Origin: Paracyclopina nana
Lineage: Eukaryota; Arthropoda; Copepoda; Cyclopoida; Cyclopettidae
Assembly: GCA_019096065.1 (NCBI GenBank)
Contig: JAGUCH010000003.1
Location: 8,432,001 to 8,496,000, forward strand
Reading direction: 5' to 3'
DNA: 64,000 nt
Shown: positions 1-12,100 of the stretch, piece after piece
Position numbering within the stretch: position 1 is the first letter of the stretch
Layout: the number at the start of each line of letters is the position of its first letter
Translations under genes and position numbers: made by a program
The notes under the pieces: model-generated
Database searches by the model: none
Seen by the model: the letters and a program-made list of their open reading frames with translations, nothing else
What the model was told of the DNA's origin: nothing

Positions 1-2
1 CT

Positions 3-1886
3 GGAGCCCAACCGCCCCCGAACGTGAAGTGGTTTTTGGACGGAATGGAGCTGCCCTCGGACCAACCGAGGCTGACTCATGAGAGCAACCTGACCACGAG
101 CCAGCTCGTGTTTGCACCGCAAATCAAGGATCAGGGCAAAGTGCTCACCTGCATGGCACAAAATGACATTTTCCCCTCCGTCAACCGATCCTCCACGCTG
201 AACGTGTACTTTCTGCCAGTGGTGCACGTGGAGCTGGAGGATGACAAGTTGGATCCGTCTCACATCCAAGAGGGAGACACCATCACATTTAAATGCCTGA
301 TCCAGGCTCATCCCTGGGTCTGGCGGATCCTTTGGTACAGAGACGGCGAGAAACTGGTGCCCTCGGATGGTGTCATCATCGAGGAGACTCGATTGACGCT
401 CAAAAACGCCTCCAAAAAAATGTCTGGCCAGTACGTTTGCTCAGCTGCCAATGTGGAGGGAGACGGATTTAGGTATAGATTATTTTGAATTTACAAAGAG
501 AGACCGAATGATTTATTTAATAATGCTCCTTGGGTTTTTTCCAGTAAAGGGCTACAGATTACCATAAATTACAAACCGGTTTGCGTGGCACCAACCATCC
601 AAAAGAAGGAGAATGGCATCGATCTTATTTGCTCAGTGGACTCGAAACCGCAGTCGACGGCTTATCGGTGGCTTTTCAACAGCTCAGAAACAACTTTCGA
701 AATCCCGAGCGCGGAGAGCTCGATGTTCTTCAGCAATTATAAGCCTTCCACCGAAGAGGCCCACGGCCAAGTGCTTTGTTGGGCCTCCAATAACCTAGGA
801 GAGCAGCAGCAACCTTGTGTCTTCCACGTGGTGCCACTGGCAATTCCATCTCCTCCCAAGTCATGCAAAGTACGCAGCAGTTTTTTAATTTCTATATTCA
901 AAATTGTAAATTGTTTAAAATGTATACAGGTGAGCAATTATTCCGCTTCCACGGTGGAGGTCAAGTGCCAGTCCGGCTTCAGTGGCGGCCTGAATCAACG
1001 CTTCATCATGGAAGTGTTTGAGACTGTCAACAACACTCAGGTTTTGGTGGCCACTAATTGGACTGATTTGGACGTGGGCAACAACCAGCCAGTTCAACTG
1101 GGAGTCTGGGGCCTGCTGCCCGATTCAGACTACATCATCAGCGTCAAGTCCACCAACGAAAAAGGTGAAAGCTCTCCTGTTTTTGTTGGAGGCTCAACTC
1201 GAATTTTGCCAAGCGGAGGAGCAACTTGGCTTCCAATCAACGACGAAAACTCGGAGTCAGACGCCAGACTGCCTCTTCTTTTCATCATCGTTGGCATTTT
1301 AGTCACTCTAATGATCATGGGGGCTCTGGTGACAGCCATTTTGGCGGTGAGGAGAAGGCGCCTGATGAAGCTGACTCAAATTGAAATCACTTCCAGCAAT
1401 GGCTCCAACAGTCCTCCTCTCAACACTGAATTGCAAGAGGCCTTAATAAAGCCCGAGGAAAAGGCGCCCAGTATCCAAAGAAAAGTGAGCTTTCGTGATG
1501 CTCCCATGAAATCGCCTAACTATAATAATCATCAGTGCCCGGAGTGCGAGATGCATGGGAAGAGATCACTCACTCCTCCAATCCTCTATAATTGCAGCAC
1601 CTCAAGCTCAATTTTGCCACCAGTACAAAAAGCAGTTGTAAGGACATTTTCCATTGACAAGTTGAGGCCATTGTGCCCCGTTTGCAATCCTGTGGGAGAC
1701 ACTCCATATCCGGATGAGTACTCGTCCTTTCCCAAGCACCCAAAGAATAATAACATTAAAGTTGAGAGTCCGGAGGACGAGGTGCGGAGACTAAACACCG
1801 AATTGGATGAGCTTCAGCAATGCTTACTCAATGGAGCTGCTGCCTTGGCAGCCGCAGAAAATCTCCACGAATACGACATGACTTAA
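3..1886 (+). CDS. Sidestep/beat-family Ig-FN3 transmembrane receptor, 5' end missing
   Basis: Three exons, 3-472, 545-869 and 930-1886, join in frame to 583 residues and a TAA stop; the reading frame is open at the window edge, so upstream exons are missing. In order: an Ig domain cut at its N-terminus (KWFLDG, then LTCMAQN), a second Ig (FKCLIQAHPW, LWYRDGEKL, GQYVCSAANVEG), a third Ig (DLICSVDSKPQ, VLCWASNNLGE), one fibronectin III module ending in YIISVKSTNEKGES, a hydrophobic membrane helix encoded near 1270-1347 followed by RRRR, and a cytoplasmic tail of about 180 residues ending NLHEYDMT. This order and the KWFLDG/GQYVCSAANVEG signatures fit the Sidestep family, type I surface receptors that bind Beat proteins in axon guidance. 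Family assignment is by recognition; which paralogue cannot be told. The second intron (870-929) is 60 bp and stop-free. Confidence 0.85.
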
Positions 1887-2004
1887 TTCCTTTCTTTCTA
1901 AATTGTAGAAGCTGCATTCTTTTCGAAACTGATCTCTCTTATACGCTATTGTAGATGTAGCTATACGTACATTGTATTAATACTATGTAGATCAATTGTC
2001 TGCA

Positions 2005-2010
2005 AATAAA
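2005..2010 (+). terminator. Poly(A) signal AATAAA of the sidestep-like gene
   Basis: A canonical AATAAA lies 119 bp after the stop codon of the receptor gene, in AT-rich DNA with no further open frame. It gives a short 3' UTR. Confidence 0.6.
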
Positions 2011-3330
2011 CCATATCAACTGAAATTTGTCTTTTTCAGCTGCATAACTTGTATTAAAAAATCAGCTAAGATGGCGAAAATTTCATTGGAAAGAAAAGTG
2101 ATGGAAACAAATAAAATTATTCTAAGGTGAGCTTTTTAACATGAACATTTGGGCCAAGGTTCAAACACACTATCAAACATTTTTGTGCATGTAAAATCGC
2201 TTCAAAGTATTGAAAACCTCCGTTTGGACGATTCAATCTCAATTGAACGCACTGTGCATTTTGACATTTTTCCGCAAAAAAGAGTGCGGTAGTTGGCCTT
2301 TTTTTGCATTAAAAAAGGGCGGTACAATTTTTATATTTTATTGGATTTTCACCATAAATGTGCGTTTTTCAACAATATGCTGCAATAAAAGGTGCTGCAT
2401 TTGACTATTTTTGACATTTTCCGCCAAATAAGCGCGGTTTTTGACCATTTTTTGAAATGCCTCATTTGCCTCAAATAACATTCAAAAACGTAAGAATGCT
2501 GTGAGAAACTCGCAACCTCTCACATATAAAAAACAAGGCTAGCGCGAGTGCGCATTTCTAGCGAACGCACAAATCACCAGACGAATTTACAACAGTGTTT
2601 CTAGCTTGAGTAGCAAGACGCCTAATAATAGCACACAAAAATGTAGCCCTTTTGGAAATTCAACAGATTTTATGACCACGACAGGTCGAAGAACTTAAAG
2701 GGCCGCCCTATCCTTTTAAATGTAGGGAAAGCATCTCCCGAGAGGAGCTGAGAGAGAGAAAAATCCCCAGGGGGATTTTCGCTAGCACACTTTAGCTAAC
2801 TTTTATGACCTTCCAGGAAAAGCACATATAGTAGTAGAAGTGTACGAGGAGTGCAAAAATGTCCTTTTAAAGCATCTTTGCAATTTTCCGCACTAATACC
2901 TAAGCAAAAATAAAGACAGCAGCAGCTGCAGTAGTAGTGTGCCATAAAAGGAGCCATTTCATGACACCCATATTGTCCCTAATTTGATCCACGCGACGAA
3001 AGAAAATAAAGAAAAGCGTTCCCCCCTTTTTTGCAGGAAGCCAACTGCTTCACTATTAGAGCTGGAAGGGTAGTTGGAAATTGATCAAGGCTAGAGAAAT
3101 GCAGCAGGTTGACTCATACGAAGCAATAACATTTCTGTTCAAAGCGAGAGAGCTCACAACTGCATATAAAAAATTGGTGTCAAATATCAAGCGGCGCTGA
3201 CCAGAAATCTACATACTTTATTATTACAACGTCTTGTGGTAATTTTACGATATTCAAAATTGGAAGCAATAATTATCACAGGCTCTGTAACGAGCCATGA
3301 TTGTGTATGTTCAATGCAAATCTTTAGGAG
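2011..3330. other. Intergenic DNA between receptor and tetraspanin genes
   Basis: No coding region supported. It contains a diverged direct repeat (near 2261-2310 and 2412-2455, each beginning TGACATTTT(T)CCGC) and AT-rich sequence. The promoter of the downstream tetraspanin should lie in its right part, but no TATA box or initiator stands out. Confidence 0.5.
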
Positions 3331-3356
3331 AGCTTAATTTGATGATCATGCGTCTG
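3331..3356 (+). other. Possible 5' UTR exon end of the tetraspanin gene
   Basis: A consensus donor (CTG|GTAAGT) at 3357 pairs well with the acceptor TTCTTAG at 3491. Joining the two gives no usable in-frame start upstream: phase 2 creates TGA at the junction. I therefore read this as a non-coding leader exon. Its 5' end is not visible; 3331 is arbitrary. Confidence 0.35.
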
Positions 3357-3519
3357 GTAAGTTGGATCCCTTTCCTGCATTTTTGCACTCACAATTAAAC
3401 ATTTTCGCACTAGGCGTGAGTGACGCGCGAATTTAGTTCCAGTTCGCGAGCACTTGGCTGACTCATGTGGAAGTTCTTAAGTCATTCTTAGATTGGAGAC
3501 CGAATGCAAGCCTTATCCA

Positions 3520-5210
3520 ATGGTCAGCATTTCAGATAGCTCCAGTTGGCGCCTTATCGAACGCAGCTCTTACACTTCGGTCACCAAAAAGATCACCACA
3601 ACCACTGAGCCCATAGATTGTGACGATTATACTTCAGGTAACACCACATTCCTGATTATTTTTGGTCATAGTAAGGCTAGAGTTGTTAACAGATTATCAG
3701 AGAGAAAGCCAACAACACATTCCAGTGAAATTTGAAGAGCCTTCAAACGAAGGCCAAAAAGACGACGTGTGTTCAGTGTCTTCCTTCTCTTCAGTGAGAC
3801 CAGCGCCATCTTGCTTTCCAAGGGCCTCAGCCCAGCAAGAAATAGGTACTGATTTTTGCCTCAATTTATATTTAAAAAAAGACACGAAAGGCTCATTTTG
3901 ATGTAGACGTGGCTTCCGAAGGCAGGAGGTGCCCAAGCAGGGCTAGGTATCCCTATTGTGGCCCTCTCGTTCAATCCGAACAGCCCAGCCCAGGATCAAC
4001 TCTAAAGCACCAGGGCACCATGGGTAAGCCCTTAATAATTTCACCATTTGTATTATAACAATAGATTTTTAATTTTGCCGTTACAGATAGGAGACCCAGC
4101 TACCCCAGTCTTCACCCAGCTCCAAGCGTGGCAGACATTTCTCAGTATTCGATGGGTGAAGAAAAAGCAGTCACCTTGCATATGTGTTCAAACATGATTC
4201 TACTCGTAGCAAGTCTTCTCCTCATTGGAACAGGTATGGTAGTACTAATATATTTTTGACAAAAGTACCCAATAAATGTTTTGATGCTAACAGGTGCGGG
4301 GCTGATGGGGTACTACCGAATCCATATGCTTGAAATCATCACAATCGAGTTTTTCGTCGTTCCTCTATTTATGTTGGTTGGAGGAGTGTTTGCTTTCTTC
4401 ACTGCCATCGTCGGGTTCTATGCCACGATGAAACAAGACGCCTGCCTTCTCATCACCCACGCAGTGTTCATGGCAATTCAATTTTGTCTCCTGGTAGCTG
4501 GAATCATTTCCGCTGTGAGGCTCATTTTCTTCATCCAAACGGGCATGTTCAATGCAGACATTGCCTCAGAGATGAACTTGTACGAAACGAACTCATGGAT
4601 CAGATACAAATGGGACACTTTGCAAAGTGAGCTTTTTTTCCTATAAAAAAATTACGGTGCTTTCACATTTGTCCCAAGGGGAGTTTGCTTGCTGTGGTGG
4701 GTTCACCTATAATTTGGGCTACACTGATTGGAAGCATTCCATGCTTGGAGGGCAATTGAATTCTGTGCCTGATTCCTGCTGCCTCAGGGAATCGCATCAT
4801 TGCGGACGAGGCGTTTTTGAGCAGACCGATCCCAAGAAAATCTTCATGCGAATACATACTCATGGATGTATTACAATCATGACACGACGACTCGAGGATC
4901 ACGTCATTGTAAGAGCCACTTCACGACTGATTACCAATCCAATTACCGAAATTTCCATGGAATTGCTGCACTGATTCTTCTACATCATTTTCAGATAATT
5001 CTCATCGTTTTTGCCGGCGTGGGAGGAATCCTAGCCGTGATGGAGCTTTTGAGCATTGTACTAGCTTGTTGCTTTGCCAACCAGATTGAGAAAAATGAAA
5101 ACCCTGACTACTGGGACAATGAAGTGGATTACAGGCCTCCATCGAGGAATTCCAATCGACCTGGAACACCAGCCACTCTGAGAGCAGCTAATAACGAGAC
5201 CACCTTTTAA
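3520..5210 (+). CDS. Tetraspanin with long N-terminal cytoplasmic extension
   Basis: Exons 3492-3637 (start ATG 3520), 3693-3845, 3907-4023, 4087-4233, 4294-4626, 4679-4908 and 4995-5210 join with consistent phases to 437 residues. Residues 1 to about 160 are polar, rich in Ser, Thr and Pro, and have no family counterpart I know. The four-helix core follows: TM1 (ILLVASLLLIGTGAGLMGYY), TM2 (FFVVPLFMLVGGVFAFF), TM3 (AIQFCLLVAGIISAVRL), then the large extracellular loop with CCGG, PDSCC and two further cysteines, then TM4 (IILIVFAGVGGILAVMELL) and a 40-residue tail. CCG plus PxSCC is diagnostic of tetraspanins, which organise membrane microdomains. Typical length is 200-350 residues, so the extension is unusual. 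The start is chosen as the first in-frame ATG after the leader acceptor. A 12-codon upstream ORF (3504-3539) overlaps it. Introns are 52-86 bp. Confidence 0.9.
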
Positions 5211-8200
5211 AAGATGTGTATCAAATGTGTACAAAAAATACTGCTGTCTTGTACCATCATCAAATACAGACGAAGCAAGGGGCTTACTTTATTGCAAATG
5301 GGAAGCCGCTAAAAATGCATTTCTGAATGGCTTTCTGAGTCTGGGGATCTTATGAAGGAAGGGTGGGGAAATGATGCTCCATTTCTTGCTTTATTAGAAG
5401 CCCTAAAATCTGTCTCATATCTTTTTTTCCGCCAAATACTAGAGGAACACTGGTCGAGAATTCATTTGGTTGTATTTGGTATTAAATATGAGAAGCACCT
5501 CCAGTATTTTTATGTAAGAATAAGTGAGATATTCTGCTTCTTCATCTGATAAAAACGCACTCTTTCTAGACATTTTTCTATGAGTTTTTTGTTGTCCAAA
5601 GTGACCCTGAGTGGGACAGCTTTCAATTTTGAAAATTGCAAAGTCACACAACACGCTTTTTATACAAGGCCGTTAATTTCAAAACTGCCAATTGGCAATT
5701 AAAAAGCCAGCTGTGGGGATATGTGCTTGTTTTCTCCCATACCCCGAAGGGCTTCTCCCAAGAGGAAGAAGACACGATTGGCATCTCCCATAAAATGTCA
5801 AGTAATGTCCGCCATTAGAGATGCATTTTCTGACGAACGAAAACGCGGCTTTTTTCCTAAAAGAACACGCACCAAACCATATCTACGATATGAGATTAAT
5901 TTCGAAAACCACTCTAATGTAATCAAGAGACTTTCTGTTAGCAATTATCCTAGCGGGAGTCCCCCTACCCTCGTAGCAGTATTTTGGCTCTTTGTTTGTC
6001 ATCCATAAATTTGGTCACTTTCAGGCTCTTCTTTGTTCCTGATGCAGCTCGTACATGCTAAAGACATCACGTGATGCAAAAAGGAAATGCGTTTTGTACG
6101 CACTGCAACATTGACATGACGCATGCCACCAAATATAGGGCATTGGTGATCGACTGAGTACATCACTACACAAAAAATTAGAAAGCAGCTTCAAAAAGGT
6201 TTGCCTTCATAAATGAATATTGGCTTTTGAGCTGACTTTTTGTTTGCCAAAGACAAAGAAAAGCGATTAGTCCAGAGGTCGAGAATAAGCGTCTCGTATT
6301 CCACCATTTTTTGTCGACTCATCTCTATTGATTCATTTCCCATGACAATTCAGAGGTAAACATTACGCACACGTGCTCGCCGTGTCCTTCTTCAATATTT
6401 ATGGATTTGTTTCTTCCGGACATAAAAGAGGGATTAATTTCCCTCCATTCACTCTGGAGAGTAATCTGAATTCATACAGGAATATAGTACAGCGTGTCAA
6501 AAAGTGCAGTAGCAGCCCATTAAAAAGATTTTTTTCACAAAAGCTGCCGACGACGGTATAATCGTCATCGAAAATTCAGTGACACATGATATATCTTTCA
6601 TGTGACGCATTTGTAGCCAGGAGATTTGCCTGCGTATAGCTGAAGATGGATCGATTTTATTGATTAGCCCTCAATTTGGGAGTCTGCATCCAGCAACAAC
6701 ACAAAGAAAATGTGTTTCTATGCCACGAGGGTCTTCTCTCCTCCATATGGACCAAATTCAGTATCATTCCTCATTTTGTTTAGTACAGAGATATTGTCAA
6801 TATATGTAAAAGAAATCGCCATTTCTACCTCGAAGCACTCAAAAAGAAAAGGGGGATTTGGTGGCTCAAGTGTTATGCTGCTTACAACTGGAGGAAAACG
6901 ATTAGAACAGCTTACTAATTATGGCTTAGAGGCAAGGCAGCAATCCAAGAAATAAATCCTTGCTGAGAGCTTGCTTTAATGCTTTCTGGAGCCTTTTTGG
7001 ACCCGATTTTGAGCAAACAAATCTATTTTCTTCTCTCGAAATCCTTCAGTTTAATTCAAGTCACGTCTAGTCACAGTCCATCAAGAGAAAGCCAGTGTAG
7101 CCATCAGTTTAGGTAAAAGTGTCACGTTGATTTCGCTAAAAGAATTAAGGCGGATCTTGATTGCAAATTAAGTCGTCGTTTGCATTTCAAAGCCAAGCTT
7201 TTTCTTTTGAATGAACCTTTTCTAATAGTCTATCAAGATGAGCTCTCAAATTGGCTTCATTTGTCTCCTTGACACTTTGATCCGAATTCATTATTATCTC
7301 TTCACTTAAGCATAATGATCTGCACTGAATGGGGGAAAAAATCACCGTGGAAGGTTGCGCGATTTTGCATAGGTGTAGAAATGTTGCGTTATAACAGCAC
7401 CTATGGAAAAATACACAATATATGTATTGCTCTAGCTGAATTCGTTTTGAAGTGGTTTGCCATGAATATGGCATTGTGTACGGAAAGCTAACATGGTATG
7501 CAGAGTAAGGTTCATTTTCTTTAATTGCTGAGAATGAGAAGGGCAGGACAATTATCATCTAGGTCCATATGAATAATTAAGATCAGTTTACCACGAGCAT
7601 ACCAGCAGCAGCAGCAAATGTGGTGCCAGTGTAAGAGCTTTCCTTGAATAATATATTCTTCATTTTCCATAAGTGTCTCTTCATATTTAACATTGCATAC
7701 TACAAGACACACAAAATTGCAGGAGGGCGACAAGAAAATGAGCCCAATTAATGAATGCACGTCCACATTAAACTGGTTAATACGTAAGATTGATTTTTTT
7801 AACTCAGCTAAAATGCCATCTTTCTATGCTGATGGCCATCAGTCGTGTCATGCTATTAGCATATTGCAAAAAAGGAAGGATATTCTTGCTGGCACATGTG
7901 TGTGGTTTCAATGATATCCCCATGCGAGTCACGTTGTATTCTGTTTATTCTTGCTAACTGTCCCAGTACACAGTCAAGTGTACATTGTTTATGACCCGTA
8001 GCCGCACACACTCACACGTACACGCGCGCTCACCATTGCCTCTTTGGTTGTTAGCCTTCGTAAAGATCATCAAGTTGGGCTCAATTCTTTTAGGGCGGCC
8101 ATCATAGCGGTGCGATGGCGATAAGGAAAGAATAAGCAAATATAAGGGACCCTTTTAGCGAGCAGAACGACGGACGAGGAGGAATGAATCAGCCTGAGAT

Positions 8201-8221
8201 TGTAGCAAACAAGCGCGAGCG
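5211..8221. other. Intergenic DNA between tetraspanin and prospero 3' ends
   Basis: Convergent intergenic region. No exon with recognisable protein similarity. A minus-strand open frame at 7187-7558 ends in a charged, helix-like stretch but matches no family I know. No canonical AATAAA was seen close after the tetraspanin stop. Confidence 0.5.
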
Positions 8222-8979
8222 TTTATTTTTAATTTTCTTTGGGTTGATCATTATCATCAAGTTATAGGTATATGCCAATAATTGGCAGCAATACAATATG
8301 CGGAATGCACACAAAGTCGTATTAATTTGGCGTGTGACTAGCCAGACTCATCACACTAACTTTTTACAGTGTAATCTTGTAAGTTTTCATTCTTAGAGTA
8401 GCTGTAGCAGTTGTATGGAGGATTAGTAGTAGTAAGCAAGATCCTTGAAAAATGTGATATAGCTGCTGCTGCTGCTGCTGCTGCTGAGTGCATAGTCGTA
8501 TCTTTCTTTATCGTATATAAGTGCAGAGATCAGTGTCGTGAACAAAAAAAGAGGAGGAGGAAATCATTGTTGTTGTATACATGACTAAAATATAGTAAAA
8601 AATAAACCTAGTAAGTGTTGATGACTTGAAATAAACATAAAAATGTACACACATGTGGTATATATGTTGTCAGAAGGGTTAGATCTTTGGTTAAGTTTCC
8701 AGGACACATTTGCTGTTGTACTGGGCTTGAACGTATTTACACATATCTTGTATTTGTTTTTTGGCTTCTTCACAATGAATAAAGGCACTGATCGTAGATT
8801 TTGGGGATAATTTTTCGTCCAGGGAGAAAAATTATGGTAAATAAAATCTGTCACAACTAAGCTCCAAGTCTTCAAGGTATCTTTTTGGCTTGGTAGAGGA
8901 GTGATGTCTTCAGATTATGTACAGTGTGTGTATGTTGATGATATGTAAGTGTGTATACTAGAGTGTTTTCACAATAACA
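8222..8979 (-). other. pros: Probable 3' UTR of prospero
   Basis: This follows the stop of the distal last exon (8980-8982). AATAAA on the minus strand is at 8222-8227 (TTTATT on plus). A (CAG)8 run in mRNA sense lies at 8462-8486. The end point is inferred from the poly(A) signal only; nearer, non-canonical signals are possible. Confidence 0.4.
8462..8486 (-). repeat. (CAG)8 microsatellite in putative prospero 3' UTR
   Basis: Perfect trinucleotide run, GCT on the plus strand and CAG/AGC in prospero mRNA sense. It is outside the coding exons. Confidence 0.9.
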
Positions 8980-9159
8980 TTACTCTAACTGTTTAAGGAA
9001 TTCAGGAGTCTTGAAGTATTCGGGAATGGGCTCGTCGTAGCGCTGAATGATTTTGTAGATTTGTTTCTTCCAGCTGGATTCAGCATCTTTGCCTGATTGA
9101 ATCGAGTTGAAAAATTCGCGAAGGGCCACAGTCACAACTGGTAGAAAATGCTCGGGCAC
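8980..9159 (-). CDS. pros: prospero distal alternative last exon
   Basis: 180 bp: 59 codons plus TAA, beginning [17 protein letters not shown] and ending [11 protein letters not shown]. It completes the C-terminal half of the Prospero domain when joined in phase 0 to the exon ending NNHIE at 10792. The acceptor (TTCCGTTTCTTGTAG) has a strong pyrimidine tract. It matches the proximal copy at 36 of 59 residues with no gaps. Confidence 0.92.
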   Translation of the reverse strand: MPEHFLPVVTVALREFFNSIQSGKDAESSWKKQIYKIIQRYDEPIPEYFKTPEFLKQLE

Positions 9160-12100
9160 CTACAAGAAACGGAAGCACACATTTGGTAAGCCGCCAGCAC
9201 AATGCACAACAGAAATTAGAATAAGTATAAGAAAAGGAGAAAGCAGGGGATATTAGTTAAGACTACGGATAATAATATTATTCGGGTACACCAAATTCTA
9301 AATTAAAAGACAACTACTTTGGCTTAGCATATGTTTAGTGGTATATCATGCAGAGTCAGTATATAAGTTAGGGTGCCCATTCGTTTGCAAAAAGGGGTGA
9401 TTTTTTTGTGAAGCAGGGCTATAATACTGGGGTCATTTGTGGTACTTGATGTGCTGACATTTCTACCTATTCGAGTTGGTCAAGGAAAGTTTGCGTTTTG
9501 AAGTAATCCGGTACATAGTCATCTAGCCTGGCAATGACTTTGTAGATTTGCTTCTTCCAGCTCGGATCCAAGTCTTTTCCGAGCTGAACAGACTTGAAAA
9601 ATTCGCGAAGTGTCTGTTCCACCACCCATCGAAAGCGGCTGGGTACCTTTGAACAGCAGAAATGATGGTCTCAAATGTCGTCGTTTTCACAAACTCGCGA
9701 GAATGGCATAACAAGGTGGTGTCCCCCCAAGAGTGCAATTATGCAGACAATGTCAGAAACCATTTAAGACTCTGCTGCTGAAACACAGCCAAGCTCAAGG
9801 GCTGGCCAAAATTAAGCAACACTACTTTGAAGCCAAAACAAAAGTCATGTGCTTTTTGAAACAATTTTGCCTAGCTGAGTTTCAAATACTGGGCACTTGG
9901 CAAATAGCAGCTGGCGCATGTTTATCCCAGTTTTGGTCCACCCTAGCTCTAGTTAGTCCCTTGAGCTTAGAATTGGATTTCTAAGGCAGCACGAGTCCAA
10001 AACGCGCAGAAATGCAGATTAAGAGGGGAGCAGCAACAAAGGGGCATTTCTCCTTGTTTGTTAATAATAAGTTTGAAATGTTGCAATTTGAGAAGATGTT
10101 TGCAAATTGAGTGCGGTAGTGGTGACCCCCCAGCTCCTTCTCACCCTGCTAACGACGTCTTTAAACAATGACACACAGCAAAAACGACGATCTTATCTCA
10201 CTTGTTCCCAGAGAAATTGTGTAGTATCTGACCAAACATATTGCTCGTAGCTGTCCCAAAGGTGGCATAAATTGCGCGCTGAATATACTGCAATATATAC
10301 AAAGTTACGAGCTACTTAGTCGCCATCAAATCGGATCAGCTTTCCTTCGTCGTCATCATCATGGGAAAATCGATAGTTTTTCCGTTTTTCCCTCATCTTA
10401 GAATTTATCTCACGTATATAATGAGATGAACGCGGTGGTAGCTAGCTGCTGTTGTTTTTGTTACGGCTTATGGGACAAATCTTGCGCGATCCCCCTGAGG
10501 TCGCCCCACTACATAGCACGTAGTAATAAACTTTGCCATAAAGTGTAGCACGACGGGGTACAACTTCAAGGTCTACATACTAAACTATGCGACTATGACG
10601 ACCGTTGAAAGGGAGCTTTCGGCCAGTGTGCTCTGCATTATATAAGTCATGTGTTGATGGGCTACAGCAACAACAGTAGAGAAGGTGGAAATGAAAACAT
10701 AACTTTGCCACCTCTAGCAAGTTATGCAGATTGAGGTTAGGAGGTTATGTAGTAGAGCTGCAAGTCATTTCATCATGATTGTTGTTCTCACCTCGATGTG
10801 ATTGTTTCTGTTGTAGTGCACGTTGATAACCCTGTAGAGCTCGGACTCTTCGGCGACGTGAAGTTCGGAGTCAGATTTGACACCCTCCGACAACGCTTGG
10901 CGGGCATATTTCTCCATTTGGATGTAGAAGAACTCCCTGCAAATGAGTGCAAACATAAGATAAGGAAATTCGTTAAAAGTCAAGTGCTCAAGAAACAAGC
11001 CTTGTTTTTGATAAGATTTTGGCGCCTTCCTTTCAAGAATTGAGAACAACAGTTAACAGCAACACGTGGCAATTTGCACTGCTCAATCTAGCAATATCAT
11101 GTGCAACTTGGAGCTAGTCAGGTGTTTACACCTGCGGCGCCAAGTCAACCTAGAAAGCTACTATAAAAGTAGTTATCGCAAAAAGAGCGAAAGGACGTTT
11201 TCTTCAAGCATAATAATGACACCACACTTGAGCATGCAGCTTTTCCACATTTTTTGCTTAGCTTTGCTTATTTTCCCGTAGACTACGATACATGCTGGTG
11301 TGTCTACATGCAGGCTTCAACTCGAGAGCTGCTGCTGTAATGCACAACTGGGATGCAGGTGATGTATCTGAGCAATTTCAAAAGCATTTCTCCTAGTTGA
11401 GCCTGTACAGCCATCATAAGAAAAGTCATTGATGAAGGAACTAGAGTCTGCTGCAGAGCACAGCAGGTGTTTTTCAACTTTGTTTGTAGATTCACAGAAG
11501 TATTCCTATGTCTAATAGGGGATATAATGATTTACTACTACGACTGCAGCTTGTGAGCTCCTTTCTTCGCGAGATTTTCGTTTCAAGTGTTCAAAAGGAA
11601 AAAAGCTCGGTCTGAGTCATTTTGATTGTGTGCTCCCATTATCTTATCTTGAAAGGCTCAAAAGCTCTCAGCCAATTGCTTTCTCCTTCAGAAAACCAGC
11701 TCGTGATAATGTTGAGGGGAAATAAAAGCAACTGTTTGTCCTCAGTCAACATTTAGCTGTGACACAAGAAAAAGGGCATTATTGGGACAAAGATATTTGT
11801 GCTCTCCTGAGCCATATGGGGGCAAACAAGACAATCGTAAATTTGACAGGAAAGTCAACCCATACTATTCATTAAGGCTTATTATCACACAAGCAGATGT
11901 TATGCCTTCAAGCTTTTCAAGTGCTGCCTTTTATGGCGCTTGCTTTCTTTCCCTTTAAAGAGGCACAGCCAAGTAATTGAATTGGACCTTCCTGAGAACA
12001 AAAAGCCCAAGCATGGAATGCACTGTGGGCAAAGCTGGCAATAAAGACCCGCGTTTCTTTTCTCTTGATTAAAAGCTGGAGCCTTGTAACAGGGATCAGC

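Noticed and set aside
7187-7558. 123-codon minus-strand frame with a helix-like charged C-terminus
   Set aside because: Only the last 35 residues look protein-like. Possible exon, but nothing links it to a gene.
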